From the NCBI RefSeq assembly GCF_017676365.1, contig NZ_JADKMA010000002.1, positions 38,401 to 102,400 on the forward strand: a stretch of DNA of 64,000 nucleotides, given 5' to 3'. Below the pieces are notes generated by a model. The model was not told the origin of the DNA. It saw nothing but the letters and a program-made list of their open reading frames with translations, and did not search any database. The position numbers were made by a program, and so were the translations under genes. Positions 53,915 to 62,698 of the stretch are shown here, piece after piece (within the stretch, counting starts at the first letter, position 1; each line of letters begins with the position of its first letter). The stretch is from Streptomyces oryzae (GTDB taxonomy: Bacteria; Actinomycetota; Actinomycetes; Streptomycetales; Streptomycetaceae).

Positions 53915-54613
53915 TCAGGGTGTACGGAAGCCGCGGAAGGTCACGGGCCGGCGCACCTTGAAGCCGAGGTGTTCGTAGAGCGCGACGGCCGCGGTGTTGG
54001 CCGCGGCCACATGCAGGAAGGGGCGTTCGTTCCGTGACTCGATGCGCGCGACCAGGGCGCGTACCAGCCGGGCGGCGTGACCGCGGCCGCGTGCCTCGGC
54101 GGCGGTGCAGACCGCGCTGATCTCGGTCCAGCCAGGCGGTCGCAGCCGCTCGCCGGCCATGGCGACCAGTGCCCCGTTCTCGCGGATGCCCAAGTAGGTG
54201 CCGAGTTCGTGCGTGCGGGGCCAGAACGGTCCCGGGCTCGCCCGTGCGACGAGGGCGAGCATCTCCGGGACGTCGCCGGGCCCGAGCTCGACCGGCTCGG
54301 GTCCCTGCGCGGGGGCGGGAGCGCCGGCCGCAAGGTGGATCATCTGGAGGCCGTCGAGGGAGAAGACCGGCTCCCAGCCGTCCGGGGGCTGCGCGGGGCA
54401 GCTGAACATGTCGGCGAGCTCGCCGTGCCCGAGCAGGGAGGCGAGATCGGCCCATGCGGAGGAGCCCGGTTCCAAGGGGACCGTGGCGAAGGTCGCGACG
54501 TCCGGCAGGTAGGTGGCCGCCCCACCGAGCCGGCGGGCCAGGTGGGCATGGCAGCCGCGGAGCGACGCGCCGACAGGGTCGTCCAGTGCCGGGTCGTCAT
54601 GGGGGATGTGCAT
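53915..54613 (-). CDS. GNAT-family N-acetyltransferase
   Basis: A 232-residue protein with a GNAT domain in the C-terminal half: GALVAMAGERLRPPGWTEIS, the acetyl-CoA loop EARGRGHAARLVRALVA, then VAAANTAAVALYEHLGFKV. The N-terminal half is a degenerate GNAT-like extension, as in FR47-type proteins. Substrate unknown. Convergent with the small ORF on its left. Confidence 0.87.
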   Translation of the reverse strand: MHIPHDDPALDDPVGASLRGCHAHLARRLGGAATYLPDVATFATVPLEPGSSAWADLASLLGHGELADMFSCPAQPPDGWEPVFSLDGLQMIHLAAGAPAPAQGPEPVELGPGDVPEMLALVARASPGPFWPRTHELGTYLGIRENGALVAMAGERLRPPGWTEISAVCTAAEARGRGHAARLVRALVARIESRNERPFLHVAAANTAAVALYEHLGFKVRRPVTFRGFRTP

Positions 54614-54737
54614 CCTGTGGCCTGCTCCTCCTGCTTCCCTTCTGCCTTCCTTCAGCGGTCCATCCGATCCATGCGTGCCCTCCGCGATCGTTCTGCGTGC
54701 GGTCGTGCCCTCCCAGCAGGGCGCCCGGCGATCGCCG

Positions 54738-55595
54738 TCAGCCCTTCAGTGCTGCGGCGATGCTGTCGGCGAGCGGGGTCGTCGGGCGGCCGATCAAGCG
54801 GCGCAGATCGTCGCTGCCGCCCTGGAGCAGACCGCGGCGGATGCCGTTGACGTCCACGTCGACCAGGATCTCGGCGAACGGTTCCGGCATCCCGGCGCCG
54901 ACGAGGACCTGCCGGAACGCCTCGGGCGCCAAGTCATGGTAGGCGACGGAAGTGCGGGACTGACGGGAGAGTTCAGCGGCGTACTCGGCGAGGGTCCACG
55001 CCTGGTCGCCGCTGAGTTCGTACGCCCTCCCCTCGTGGCCCCCGGTGGTGAGGACGACCGCCGCGGCTGCCGCGAAGTCGGCGCGGGCCGCCGAGCCGAC
55101 GCGTCCCTCACCCGCACTGCCGGCCACGCCGTGCTGGAGCTGGACGGGGATCTGCTCGGTGTAGTTCTCGGTGTACCAGCCGTTGCGCAGGAAGGTGTGG
55201 GGCAGGCCCGAGCCGAGGACGGCCTCCTCGGTCTCGGTGTGCTCGGCGGCGAGCGCGAAGTCGGCGGCGGGCCCGCCGAGGACGCCGGTGTAGACCAGGC
55301 GCGCCACGTCGGCGGTCTTCGCGGCTTCGATGATCGCGGTGTGCTGCGGGGTACGCCTGCCCACCTCGTTGCCGGAGATGAGCAGGACGGTGTCGCCGGG
55401 CCGGAAGGCGTCGGCCAGGGTCTGCGGCTCGTTGTAGTCGGCCACGCGCAGCTGGATGCCGCGCTCCGTCAGTGACGCGCCTTTGGCCCGGTCGCGGACG
55501 ACGGCGGCCACCTGGTCCGCGGGCACCCTGGCCAGCAGCTCGTCGATGACGAGGCGGCCCAGCTGCCCGGTGGCTCCGGTGACGACGATGCTCAT
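54738..55595 (-). CDS. NAD(P)H:quinone oxidoreductase, QorB/NmrA-like SDR
   Basis: A 285-residue atypical SDR: nucleotide-binding VVTGATGQLGRLVIDELLAR, then LISGNEVGRRTPQHTAIIEA, LVYTGVLGG, and FLRNGWYTENYTEQIP, all typical of the QorB (quinone oxidoreductase 2) group that uses NADPH. AGGAG lies before the ATG. It is divergent from an HxlR-family regulator, the usual partner of such genes, with a palindromic site between. Confidence 0.88.
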   Translation of the reverse strand: MSIVVTGATGQLGRLVIDELLARVPADQVAAVVRDRAKGASLTERGIQLRVADYNEPQTLADAFRPGDTVLLISGNEVGRRTPQHTAIIEAAKTADVARLVYTGVLGGPAADFALAAEHTETEEAVLGSGLPHTFLRNGWYTENYTEQIPVQLQHGVAGSAGEGRVGSAARADFAAAAAVVLTTGGHEGRAYELSGDQAWTLAEYAAELSRQSRTSVAYHDLAPEAFRQVLVGAGMPEPFAEILVDVDVNGIRRGLLQGGSDDLRRLIGRPTTPLADSIAAALKG

Positions 55596-55691
55596 GGTGG
55601 TGCTCCTGTGGTTGCGTGCGGTTGTTGTGGGGCAATGCGCCCGGCTGCGCGCTGTTGCGCCGTGCGGCGCGGTTGAGCGTGCACTAACCGT

Positions 55692-55725
55692 AGGTGGGCT
55701 ACTAACCGAAAGGTAGTACCCACCT
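55692..55725. promoter_or_regulatory. Palindromic operator between qorB-like and HxlR-family genes
   Basis: AGGTGGGCTACT (55692-55703) and AGTACCCACCT (55715-55725) form an inverted repeat with one extra base. It overlaps the -35 region of the HxlR gene, whose -10 (TAAGCT, 55731-55736) is 6 nt before the ATG. Binding by the HxlR protein is inferred. Confidence 0.65.
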
Positions 55726-55742
55726 TCACGTAAGCTACTGGT

Positions 55743-56150
55743 ATGAAGGAGAGTACGGAGACGGCCGCGGCGCCGGGCCGGCTGCCCGATGTGACCGCGG
55801 CGGACTGCCCCTCACGGCTGGTCCTGGAGCACGTCACCAGCCGCTGGGGCGTCCTCGTCCTGTGCGTGCTGCTCGAGGAGACGCGGCGCTTCAGTGAGCT
55901 GCGCCGGCTGATCGGCGGCGTCAGCGAGAAGATGCTCGCGCACACCCTCCAGACCCTGCAGCGGGACGGACTGGTGCACCGCGAGGCGTACCCGGTGATC
56001 CCGCCCCGCGTCGAGTACTCCCTCACCCCGCTCGGCGTCGCCGCCGCCCGGCAGGTGGCGGCCCTCACCCACTGGGTGGAGGAGCACCTGCCCGACGTTC
56101 AGGCCGCGTGGGGAAGCTACGACGCCGCCAAGCAGGCCGGGACGGCGTGA
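55743..56150 (+). CDS. HxlR/DUF24-family winged-helix regulator
   Basis: A 135-residue HxlR protein. Cys22 in DVTAADCPSRLVLEHV lies at the conserved N-terminal redox-sensing position of many family members; the wing region SEKMLAHTLQTLQRDGLVHR is typical. It probably represses itself and the divergent quinone reductase until oxidised or alkylated. TAAGCT 6 nt before the ATG suggests a leaderless mRNA. Confidence 0.92.
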   Translation: MKESTETAAAPGRLPDVTAADCPSRLVLEHVTSRWGVLVLCVLLEETRRFSELRRLIGGVSEKMLAHTLQTLQRDGLVHREAYPVIPPRVEYSLTPLGVAAARQVAALTHWVEEHLPDVQAAWGSYDAAKQAGTA

Positions 56151-56268
56151 GGGCACCGACCGTGTGGGCACCGGCCCGGCGCCGCCTGCGGTTGCGGATC
56201 CCCGGCGCGGTGAGACGCTGAATCCGACGGTCGCCATGTCCCACCCGGGGGGCCTTTTTGGAGGCTTC

Positions 56269-56793
56269 ATGTACAGCAAGGCCACGATCGCCGGTCACCC
56301 CGTTCACCCCATGCTGGTCGGCTTCCCGGTCGCCTGCTACACCGGGACCCTCGTGGGGTTCGCCGTCTACGCGGCGAACGGGGCCCAGTTCTGGCTCAAT
56401 CTGGCGATCGCGCTGAACGTCGTGGGCGTCGGCAGCGCACTGCTCGCCGCGCTCCCCGGCTTTGTGGACTGGGCTTTCGGCATCCCGCGCGGTTCGGCGG
56501 CCAAGACCGTCGGTCGGGCTCATGCGGGCCTCAACGTCGCCGCGCTCGCGCTGTTCGCCGTCAGCCTGGGCACCCATGTGACCCACTGGAACGGGCCGGC
56601 CACCGGGGCAACTCTCGGCCTGGCGCTCTCCTCGGCAGGTGTCGCCTGCACCGTCGCCGCCGGGTTCCTCGGCTGGATGCTGGTGCAGGACTACCACATC
56701 GGTATCCGCCTCACCCCCACCCAGGAGCGCGACGAGCCCGCGGTGCAGAACGTGCACCGGATGGAAGCCCGCCGCGAGGACCGCGCGGCCTGA
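56269..56793 (+). CDS. DUF2231 membrane protein
   Basis: A 174-residue protein with the family start motif IAGHPVHPMLVGFPVACY and four transmembrane helices (about 14-35, 45-65, 85-105, 118-142), then a charged tail. Function unknown; homologues sit near redox or haem genes. GGAGG lies before the ATG at 56269; the ATG at 56236 lacks a ribosome-binding site. Confidence 0.87.
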   Translation: MYSKATIAGHPVHPMLVGFPVACYTGTLVGFAVYAANGAQFWLNLAIALNVVGVGSALLAALPGFVDWAFGIPRGSAAKTVGRAHAGLNVAALALFAVSLGTHVTHWNGPATGATLGLALSSAGVACTVAAGFLGWMLVQDYHIGIRLTPTQERDEPAVQNVHRMEARREDRAA

Positions 56794-56809
56794 CCCGTCT
56801 GACTGCCTG

Positions 56810-58794
56810 ACCGACCGCGTCCCGTGGTGCGGCTGCTGCGAGGCGGCGCGCGAGGGCGGCCCAGCAGGGTGCGGTTGTCCAGTGCCGTGCGTATCTCGTC
56901 CCGGAGGGCGGCCGTTCGGCCGGGTGCGGCAGCGACGAGTACGGCGTCGGTGCGCGGCTCCCGCGCGGACGCATCGGCCTGTGGCTGCGGTACGGCATCC
57001 AGCGGCAGCAGCGCGGGGGTGAGGGAGCCGGGGCTCGTAGATCGCGACGACCGGGAGGGCGAGTTCCGTTCGGGTGCCGTCGACGGGTGCCGTCGACGGT
57101 GCCGGTGACGCGGGAGCCGGCCTGCCAGTTGTGGGCCCGTGCCTCCTGCCGGGTGACCGCGATGCCGCGACCGTGCGGGGGTCGACGGCGGTGGCGTCCA
57201 GATAGCCGTCCCGGGGCAGTTTCACGGGTGCGGAGACGGCGGGGGGCGGTGACGGCGGCGGTGTCCGGCAGCCGGGCGACGCGCTCCGCGGTACCGGGGC
57301 CGATCTCCGCGTGCTCGACGGGGGTCACTTCCAGGTCGGGGACCATCGCCTGCCGCGCCTGCTCGGCGGCGGCACGGCTGCGCGTCGCGGTCGCCACCGT
57401 GGCGGCGCTGACCAGGGCGAGCCCGATCATCAGGGTGGCGGCAGTGGCAGCCGTACGGCGGGGATTGCGGCGGGTGTTCTCCACGGCGAGCGTGCCGTGG
57501 ACGCCGAACGGCCGGGTCAGCGGACGGCGGAGCAGCCGCGTGACGCCGAGGGCGAGGGCCGGGGTGAGCACGATGAGGCCGAGCAGCAGGACCGCGTCGG
57601 CGAGGGCGACGACACCGAGGTCGTCGGTGCCGGACGCCGCCGCGGTCAGGAGCGCGCCCGCGGCGGTGACGGCCACGCCGGCGAGGGTGCGGCGCCGTAG
57701 CGAGGCGGGGCCGGGGGTTCGCCGCTGCGCAGCGCCGCCACGGGCGGTACGGCTGCCGCGCGGCGGGCCGGCAGAAAGGCGGCGAGCGCGGTGACCACGA
57801 CACCTATGCCGAAGGCGGCGACCGCGGGCTGCGGCGCGAGGAGGCGCAGTGGGACACCTGGCCCGTCGGTGGTACCGAACAGCCGGGCCGGCACGGCCGC
57901 CACCCCCCCATGCCGAGCAGATGGCCGAGGACGGCGGCGACGGTCCCCACCAGCACGGCCTCCGTGAGGACCAGGCGCAGCACATGGCGGCGGGTCGCGC
58001 CGATCGCCCGCAGCAGCGCGTGCTCGCCGGCGCGGGCCGCGCTGAGCATGGCGAAGGCGTTGGCGACCAGGAAGGTGGCGACGAACAGCGCGATCCCGGC
58101 GAAGCTCAGCAGGACGGAGGTGAGTTTCCGCTGGTCGTTGCCGGCCGTCGCGGTGGCCTCCGCGTCCAGGGCCTGCCGGGTGACGGCTCGCAGCCCGTCC
58201 GGCAGCGCTGCCTGTGCCCGCGCGGCGAGCCGACTCTCGGCGACGCCGGGGTCCGCTGTGAGGGTCAAAGCGGTGTAGTTGCCCGGGCCCGTGGCGAAGT
58301 ACCGCTGTGCGGTGGCCGTGTGGAGAAGGGGCAGCGTTCCGCCGGAGACCAGCCGGAGTCATGGGCGGTGAAGATACCGACCAGCCGGTCCGTGCGGGCA
58401 CTGCCGCCGACGACGATCCCTACCCGGCCGCCGACGCGGAGCCCGGCGCGCCGCGTGGGCCGATCAGCTCGCCGCCGGGGCCGACGACGAAGGCGGTGCC
58501 CTCCGCCGTACCGCGAACGGCCGCCGCGCCGGGCAGCGTACGCAGCCGGTTCAGGAGCCGGTCGTCGAGCCGGGCGCGTGCACCGCGCGCCGCGTCGTCG
58601 GCGGAGGTGTCCGGCCGCACCGCCACGGAGACATCGGGCTGCGCGGTGGCCTGTGCCTGTTCCAGTGCCGTACGGACGGACTGGGTGTACAGGAGCGAGC
58701 CCGAGGTGAAGGCCACCCCGAGCACGACTGCCACGGCCGGCAGTTGGAAACGGCGTTTGTGGGCGTGCAGATCGCGCAAGGCGGAGTGGAACAT
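56810..58794 (-). pseudogene. FtsX/MacB-type ABC transporter permease, multiply frameshifted and truncated
   Basis: Starts as MFHSALRDLHAHKRRFQLPA with a first TM helix, then runs through at least four frames. Recognisable pieces: VVGPGGELIGPRG (to about 58430), DRLVGIFTAHDSGW, LLSFAGIALFVATFLVANAF and EHALLRAIGATRRHVLRLVL (57900-58150), GIGVVVTALAAFLPARRAAA (about 57740-57830), and LAVENTRRNPRRTAATAATL (about 57420-57500). Together they are the FtsX permease domains in correct order. The C-terminal part fades out near 56810 with no last TM domain and no ATPase gene. Frameshift number is too high for simple sequencing errors. Confidence 0.8.
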
Positions 58795-58978
58795 CGGCGA
58801 CTTCCGGACGGGTCGGAGGCAGGAGCGGGCCCGGCGAACACGGCCCGCGGCTCGATCTTCCGGTCCGGACGGCATCCGGCGGATCAGCCGTATTGCCGAC
58901 CCGGCGCCGCTGCAACAGCGCTTCGGCCGGCCGAAAGACCGACGCCGGCCGCGCGTCTGCGTCGTAGCGTGAGGTGCC

Positions 58979-59975
58979 ATGATCGAAGCGCTCCGGACTC
59001 GTCCGCTCCTCCGGCAGGCCCTGTTCTGGGCGGCTGGTGCCGCCGTACTCGCCCTGCTCGTCGCCGAGGGCATGGAGACCGGCTTCCTCCCGACGACCGT
59101 GGCGACCGTGGTGACCGGCGCGCTGTGCGTGGCGGCCCTGGCCCTGCCCACCCCGCGCTTCTGACTCGTCGCGGCCGCTGCGGTGGCCGCGTCCGGCACC
59201 CTGACCGTCGTCACCGTGCAGCTGGCCCAGCGGCGGAGACCACGCCGGGCATGACCGAGGTGGGTGCACTGCTGCTGATCGTCACCCGGGCCGTGCGCCG
59301 GCTGCCGCTGCTGCGGGCCGCCGTCCTCGCCGCCGCGAGCGCCTTCGCCGCCGAACTGCTGCTGTTGCGGCTGCCGGAGACCGACTGGGACATCGCCGGG
59401 GCGTTTTCTCGGGCCGCTCGTCCTCGTCGCTGCCGTCCTGACGCTCGTCCTGGGCCTTTATCTCCGCCTGCTGGACACACTGCGCGAGCGTCAGCGGCTC
59501 GCGGACCGGCAGGACCAACGTCTGGAGTACGCACGCGAGTTGCACGACTTCGTGGCCCACCACGTCACCGCGATCGTCGCCCAGACCAAGGCCGTACGGT
59601 TCGCCACCGCATCCGGGCACGCCCCGCCGCCCGCCGAACTGGACGCCATGCTCGGCCGGATCGAACAGGCCGGTGCGGAGGCAGATCGACTCGATGCGCA
59701 GCATGGTCTCCGTCCTGCGTACGCCCTCGGAGCCGGCTGCCACCGGGCCGGGCGGCACCCTCGCCCGACTGCGCCCTCTCGTCACGGACTTCGCCGGCAC
59801 CGGCCCGCAGGCTCACCGTCGCCAACGGCGGCGGGGGCTCCCGCCTGTCGGGAAGGGGCGGCGGCTACTGGGCTGCTCGGGCCGGCCGAACGGATCGAGG
59901 GCGCCGGCGGCCGGCTCACCGCGGGGCCGGTGGCGGGGAGCGGCTGGCGGGCCACGGCCGAACTGCCGCTGCGGG
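58979..59975 (+). pseudogene. NarL-family sensor histidine kinase, broken by frameshifts and deletion
   Basis: GAGGTG precedes an ATG that begins MIEALRTRPLLRQALFWAAG. The first frame stops at 59164. Later pieces in other frames show membrane helices, the HisKA_3 segment ELHDFVAHHVTAIVAQTKAV (about 59535-59600), then SMRSMVSVLRTP, a remnant LTVANGGGGSRLSGRGGG, and the end GPAERIEGAGGRLTAG and GWRATAELPL. Most of the ATPase N-box region is missing. Divergent from the permease pseudogene, next to a response-regulator pseudogene. Confidence 0.8.
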
Positions 59976-59990
59976 GCGCGTACACGGCAC

Positions 59991-60053
59991 GGGGCGCCCC
60001 GAAGGGGCGCGGGGAACTGCGCGAGCAACCCCGAACCCAGCCGCACCCCGCAC
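59991..60053 (+). repeat. Streptomyces dispersed intergenic repeat, copy 1
   Basis: GGGGCGCCCCGAAGGGGCGC is followed by GGGGAACTGCGCGAGCAACC and a C/A-rich tail. It includes a small hairpin. The same unit recurs at 61311 and, from memory, in hundreds of intergenic sites in Streptomyces genomes. Confidence 0.75.
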
Positions 60054-60127
60054 GGCACCGGAAGGGGCACCCCCTTCCCGGACAGCCGCCGGGAGCCCGC
60101 GAAAACAGGGCTGCCACCATGGGCGGC

Positions 60128-60690
60128 ATGACGATCCGAGTACTCATCGCCGACGACCAAGGGTGATCCGGACGGCGCCACCGCCGTCGAGCCGGCTCGC
60201 AGGCTGCGCCCGGACGTCTGCCTGCTCGACATCCGGATGCCGGAGCTCGACGGACTCCAGGCCACCCGGGAGCCGGCCGGGCCGGATGTGCCCGATCCGC
60301 TGCACGTACTGATCGCCACCACGTTCGACCTCGACGAGTACGTCTACCGCGCGCTGCGCCACGGCGCGTGCGGGTTCCTGCTCAAGGACGGCGCGCCCGC
60401 GCTGCTCACCGAGGCCGTGCGGGCGGCCGCCCAGGGGGAACTCGCTGATCGCCCCGGCCATCACCGTGCGGCTGCTCCAGCACGTGTCCCTGCCGGAGCG
60501 CTCCCGCACCACCGCCCGCGACCGGGCCGCCACCCCCTTGGCCGAGCCCCTGACGGAGCGGGAGCTCGACGTCGTACGGCCGCCTGGTGGCCCGCGGCCG
60601 GACCAACGACGAGATCGCCGCCTGGGCCTGGGAGAACGGCCTCTGCGACGGCGCCTGGCGTGCCGGTGGGCGCCCGTGAAGGGCGCGGAG
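60128..60690 (+). pseudogene. NarL/FixJ-family response regulator, deleted and frameshifted
   Basis: Begins MTIRVLIADDQG and meets a stop at once; about 35 residues normally following are missing. The receiver then continues RLRPDVCLLDIRMPELDGLQ and LRHGACGFLLKDGAPALLTE. After another shift come TVRLLQHVSLPERSRTTARD and EPLTERELDVV, then a damaged LuxR helix-turn-helix (ARGRTNDEIAAWAWENG) with no recognition helix. Partner of the kinase pseudogene upstream. Confidence 0.8.
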
Positions 60691-60823
60691 AGCCCGAACG
60701 AGGGGCGCTCGAAAGTGAGTTGAGGTATCTGTTCAGCGGCGCGTGGTGGTGTCAAGCTTGGCTCGCCCCGGCGAACCCCACCTGGCCTGGGCATCGCGGG
60801 CTCGTCCCCCTCCGGAGGTCATC

Positions 60824-61306
60824 ATGCGAATGCGCCGCCGTCATGCCGTTCCCCTCGCCGCCGTCGCTCTTGCGCTTCCCGCCGTACTCATCCCCGCCGG
60901 CTCCGCGTCGGCCGTCCCCGCCGACAAGTTGCAGGTCCTCAGCTCCTGGACGCAGACCAGCGCCGCCAGTTACGACGCCTGGTGGTCCGCCCGGCAGAAC
61001 CAGGGACAGTGGGCGGCCTACGAGTTCGACTGGTCCACCGACTACTGCAGCTCCTCGCCCGACAACCCGTTCGGCTTCCCCTTCCAGAACGCCTGCGCCC
61101 GCCACGACTTCGGCTACCGCAACTACAAGGCGGTCGGTGCTTTCGAGGCGAACAAGTCCCGCATCGACTCGGCGTTCTACGAAGACCTCAAAAGAGTGTG
61201 CAACCGGTACTCCGGAGCCACGAAGACGGCCTGCAACTCGACGGCGTGGACTTACTACCACGCCGTCGACATCTTCGGCCTGAAGGGCGCTGACAAGGCG
61301 GCCTGA
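60824..61306 (+). CDS. Secreted prokaryotic phospholipase A2
   Basis: A 160-residue exported enzyme that hydrolyses the sn-2 ester of phospholipids with Ca2+. Signal peptide with Arg-rich start and cleavage after about A30 (GSASA). The catalytic His94-Asp95 pair lies in CARHDFGYRNY; cysteines 75, 91, 126 and 137 can form the two family disulfides. GGAGG lies before the ATG. It is intact, although it lies next to the pseudogene cluster. Confidence 0.93.
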   Translation: MRMRRRHAVPLAAVALALPAVLIPAGSASAVPADKLQVLSSWTQTSAASYDAWWSARQNQGQWAAYEFDWSTDYCSSSPDNPFGFPFQNACARHDFGYRNYKAVGAFEANKSRIDSAFYEDLKRVCNRYSGATKTACNSTAWTYYHAVDIFGLKGADKAA

Positions 61307-61310
61307 CAGT

Positions 61311-61365
61311 GCGCCCCGAAGGGGCGTGGGGAACCGCGCGCCCAGCCACAACGCATCTGCACCCG
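61311..61365 (+). repeat. Streptomyces dispersed intergenic repeat, copy 2
   Basis: GCGCCCCGAAGGGGCGTGGG followed by GAACCGCGCGCCCAGCCACA and a tail like copy 1. It begins 5 bp after the phospholipase stop, and its small GC hairpin could end transcription. Confidence 0.75.
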
Positions 61366-61427
61366 GGACTCGGCGCAAAGCCCACCCTCCCTTCGGGGTG
61401 CATCCCCCATACCGGGCAAGAGGGCCC

Positions 61428-62672
61428 TCACCTGCGGGGGAACACCCACACCCGGAAGAGAACGAACCGCAGCACCGTCGCAGCGAGGTTGGCGCACACC
61501 AGCACGGCCAACTCCGCACTGCGCGGCGCCCCCGCCGCGGCAGTGCCCAGGGCGGCGAGCGAACCGCTGGTCAACGCCAGCCCGACGGCGAAGACGAGCA
61601 ACCCCTGCGCCTGGTGCCGCACAGCGCGCTCGCGCCCCCGTACGCCGAAGGTCAGCCGCCGGTTCGCGGCGGTGTTGCCCAGGGCCGACAGCAGCAGCGC
61701 CAGCGCGTTCGCGGCCTGTGCGCCCATGCCCTGCCGCAGCAGCGAGTAGAGCGCCAGATAGAGCAGCGTGCTGAGCGCGCCGACCAGACAGAAGCCGATC
61801 AGCTGGCGCGGCAGTCCGCCGGGCACATCGGCCAGGTGACGGTCGCGCGGGTCGTCGCCGAACGGCCGCCGCAGCCGGTCCAGCGGCAGCGCACCGCTCG
61901 CCAGCGCGCGGCCGACCCGCCAGACGCCCTTGAGGTCGTCGGTCACCGTACGCAGGATGTCCACCCGCGAGTCCGGGTCGTCCACCCAGTCGACCGGTAC
62001 CTCGTGGATCCGCAGCCCGGCGCGCTCGGCCAGCACCAGGAGCTCGGTGTCGAAGAACCAGCCGTTGTCCTGCACCAGCGGCAGCAGCCGGTCGGCCACC
62101 TCACCGCGTACGGCCTTGAAGCCGCACTGCGCGTCGGAGAACCGGGCGGCCAGCGAGCCGCGCAGCAGGAGGTTGTAGCCGCGCGAGAGAACTTCGCGCT
62201 TCGGGCCGCGTACGACACGGGAACCGGAGGCCAGCCGGGTGCCGACGGCCACGTCCGAGTGGCCGGAGATCAGCGGCGCGACCAGCGGAAGGACCGCGTT
62301 GAGGTCGGTGGACAGATCCACGTCCATATAGGCGCGTACGGGCGCGTCGGAGGCGGCCCACACGGTGCGCAGGGCGCGCCCCCGCCCCTTCTCCTCCAGC
62401 CGCACCAGCGAGACGGAGTCGAACTCATCGACCAGCTCGCGGGCCACCTCCTTGGTGCGGTCCCGGCTGGCGTTGTCGGCGATGGTGATCCGGAAGCCGT
62501 AGGGGAAGTGGCGGGTCAGGAAGGTGTGCAGCCGCCGTACGCAGGGGCCCAGGGAAGCCTCCTCGTTGTAGACGGGCACCACCACGTCCAGCACGGTGGT
62601 GGGCGTCCGGGAGGGCAGGTGGCGGCGAGCCGGAAGGGCTCCGCCCGCGGTGAGATCGGTTTGTACGCTCAT
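61428..62672 (-). CDS. Family 2 glycosyltransferase fused to GtrA-like membrane domain
   Basis: A 414-residue protein. Residues about 25-270 are a GT2 domain of the dolichol/polyprenyl-phosphate sugar transferase type (VVVPVYNEEASLGPCV, ITIADNASRDRT, YMDVDLSTDLNAVLPL, DAQCGFKAVRG). Residues about 285-410 form a GtrA-type four-helix membrane domain (LIGFCLVGALSTLLYLALYS to VLRFVLFRVWVFPRR). It probably charges polyprenyl phosphate with a sugar and helps move it across the membrane for wall or protein glycosylation. Lies 26 bp downstream of the kinase gene on the same strand. Confidence 0.9.
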   Translation of the reverse strand: MSVQTDLTAGGALPARRHLPSRTPTTVLDVVVPVYNEEASLGPCVRRLHTFLTRHFPYGFRITIADNASRDRTKEVARELVDEFDSVSLVRLEEKGRGRALRTVWAASDAPVRAYMDVDLSTDLNAVLPLVAPLISGHSDVAVGTRLASGSRVVRGPKREVLSRGYNLLLRGSLAARFSDAQCGFKAVRGEVADRLLPLVQDNGWFFDTELLVLAERAGLRIHEVPVDWVDDPDSRVDILRTVTDDLKGVWRVGRALASGALPLDRLRRPFGDDPRDRHLADVPGGLPRQLIGFCLVGALSTLLYLALYSLLRQGMGAQAANALALLLSALGNTAANRRLTFGVRGRERAVRHQAQGLLVFAVGLALTSGSLAALGTAAAGAPRSAELAVLVCANLAATVLRFVLFRVWVFPRR

Positions 62673-62698
62673 GCCACCGACCGTCGCGGGCGGGCCTG

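Noticed and set aside
58979..59164. Stand-alone 61-residue membrane protein
   Set aside because: It is the first frame of a histidine-kinase pseudogene whose later parts continue in other frames.
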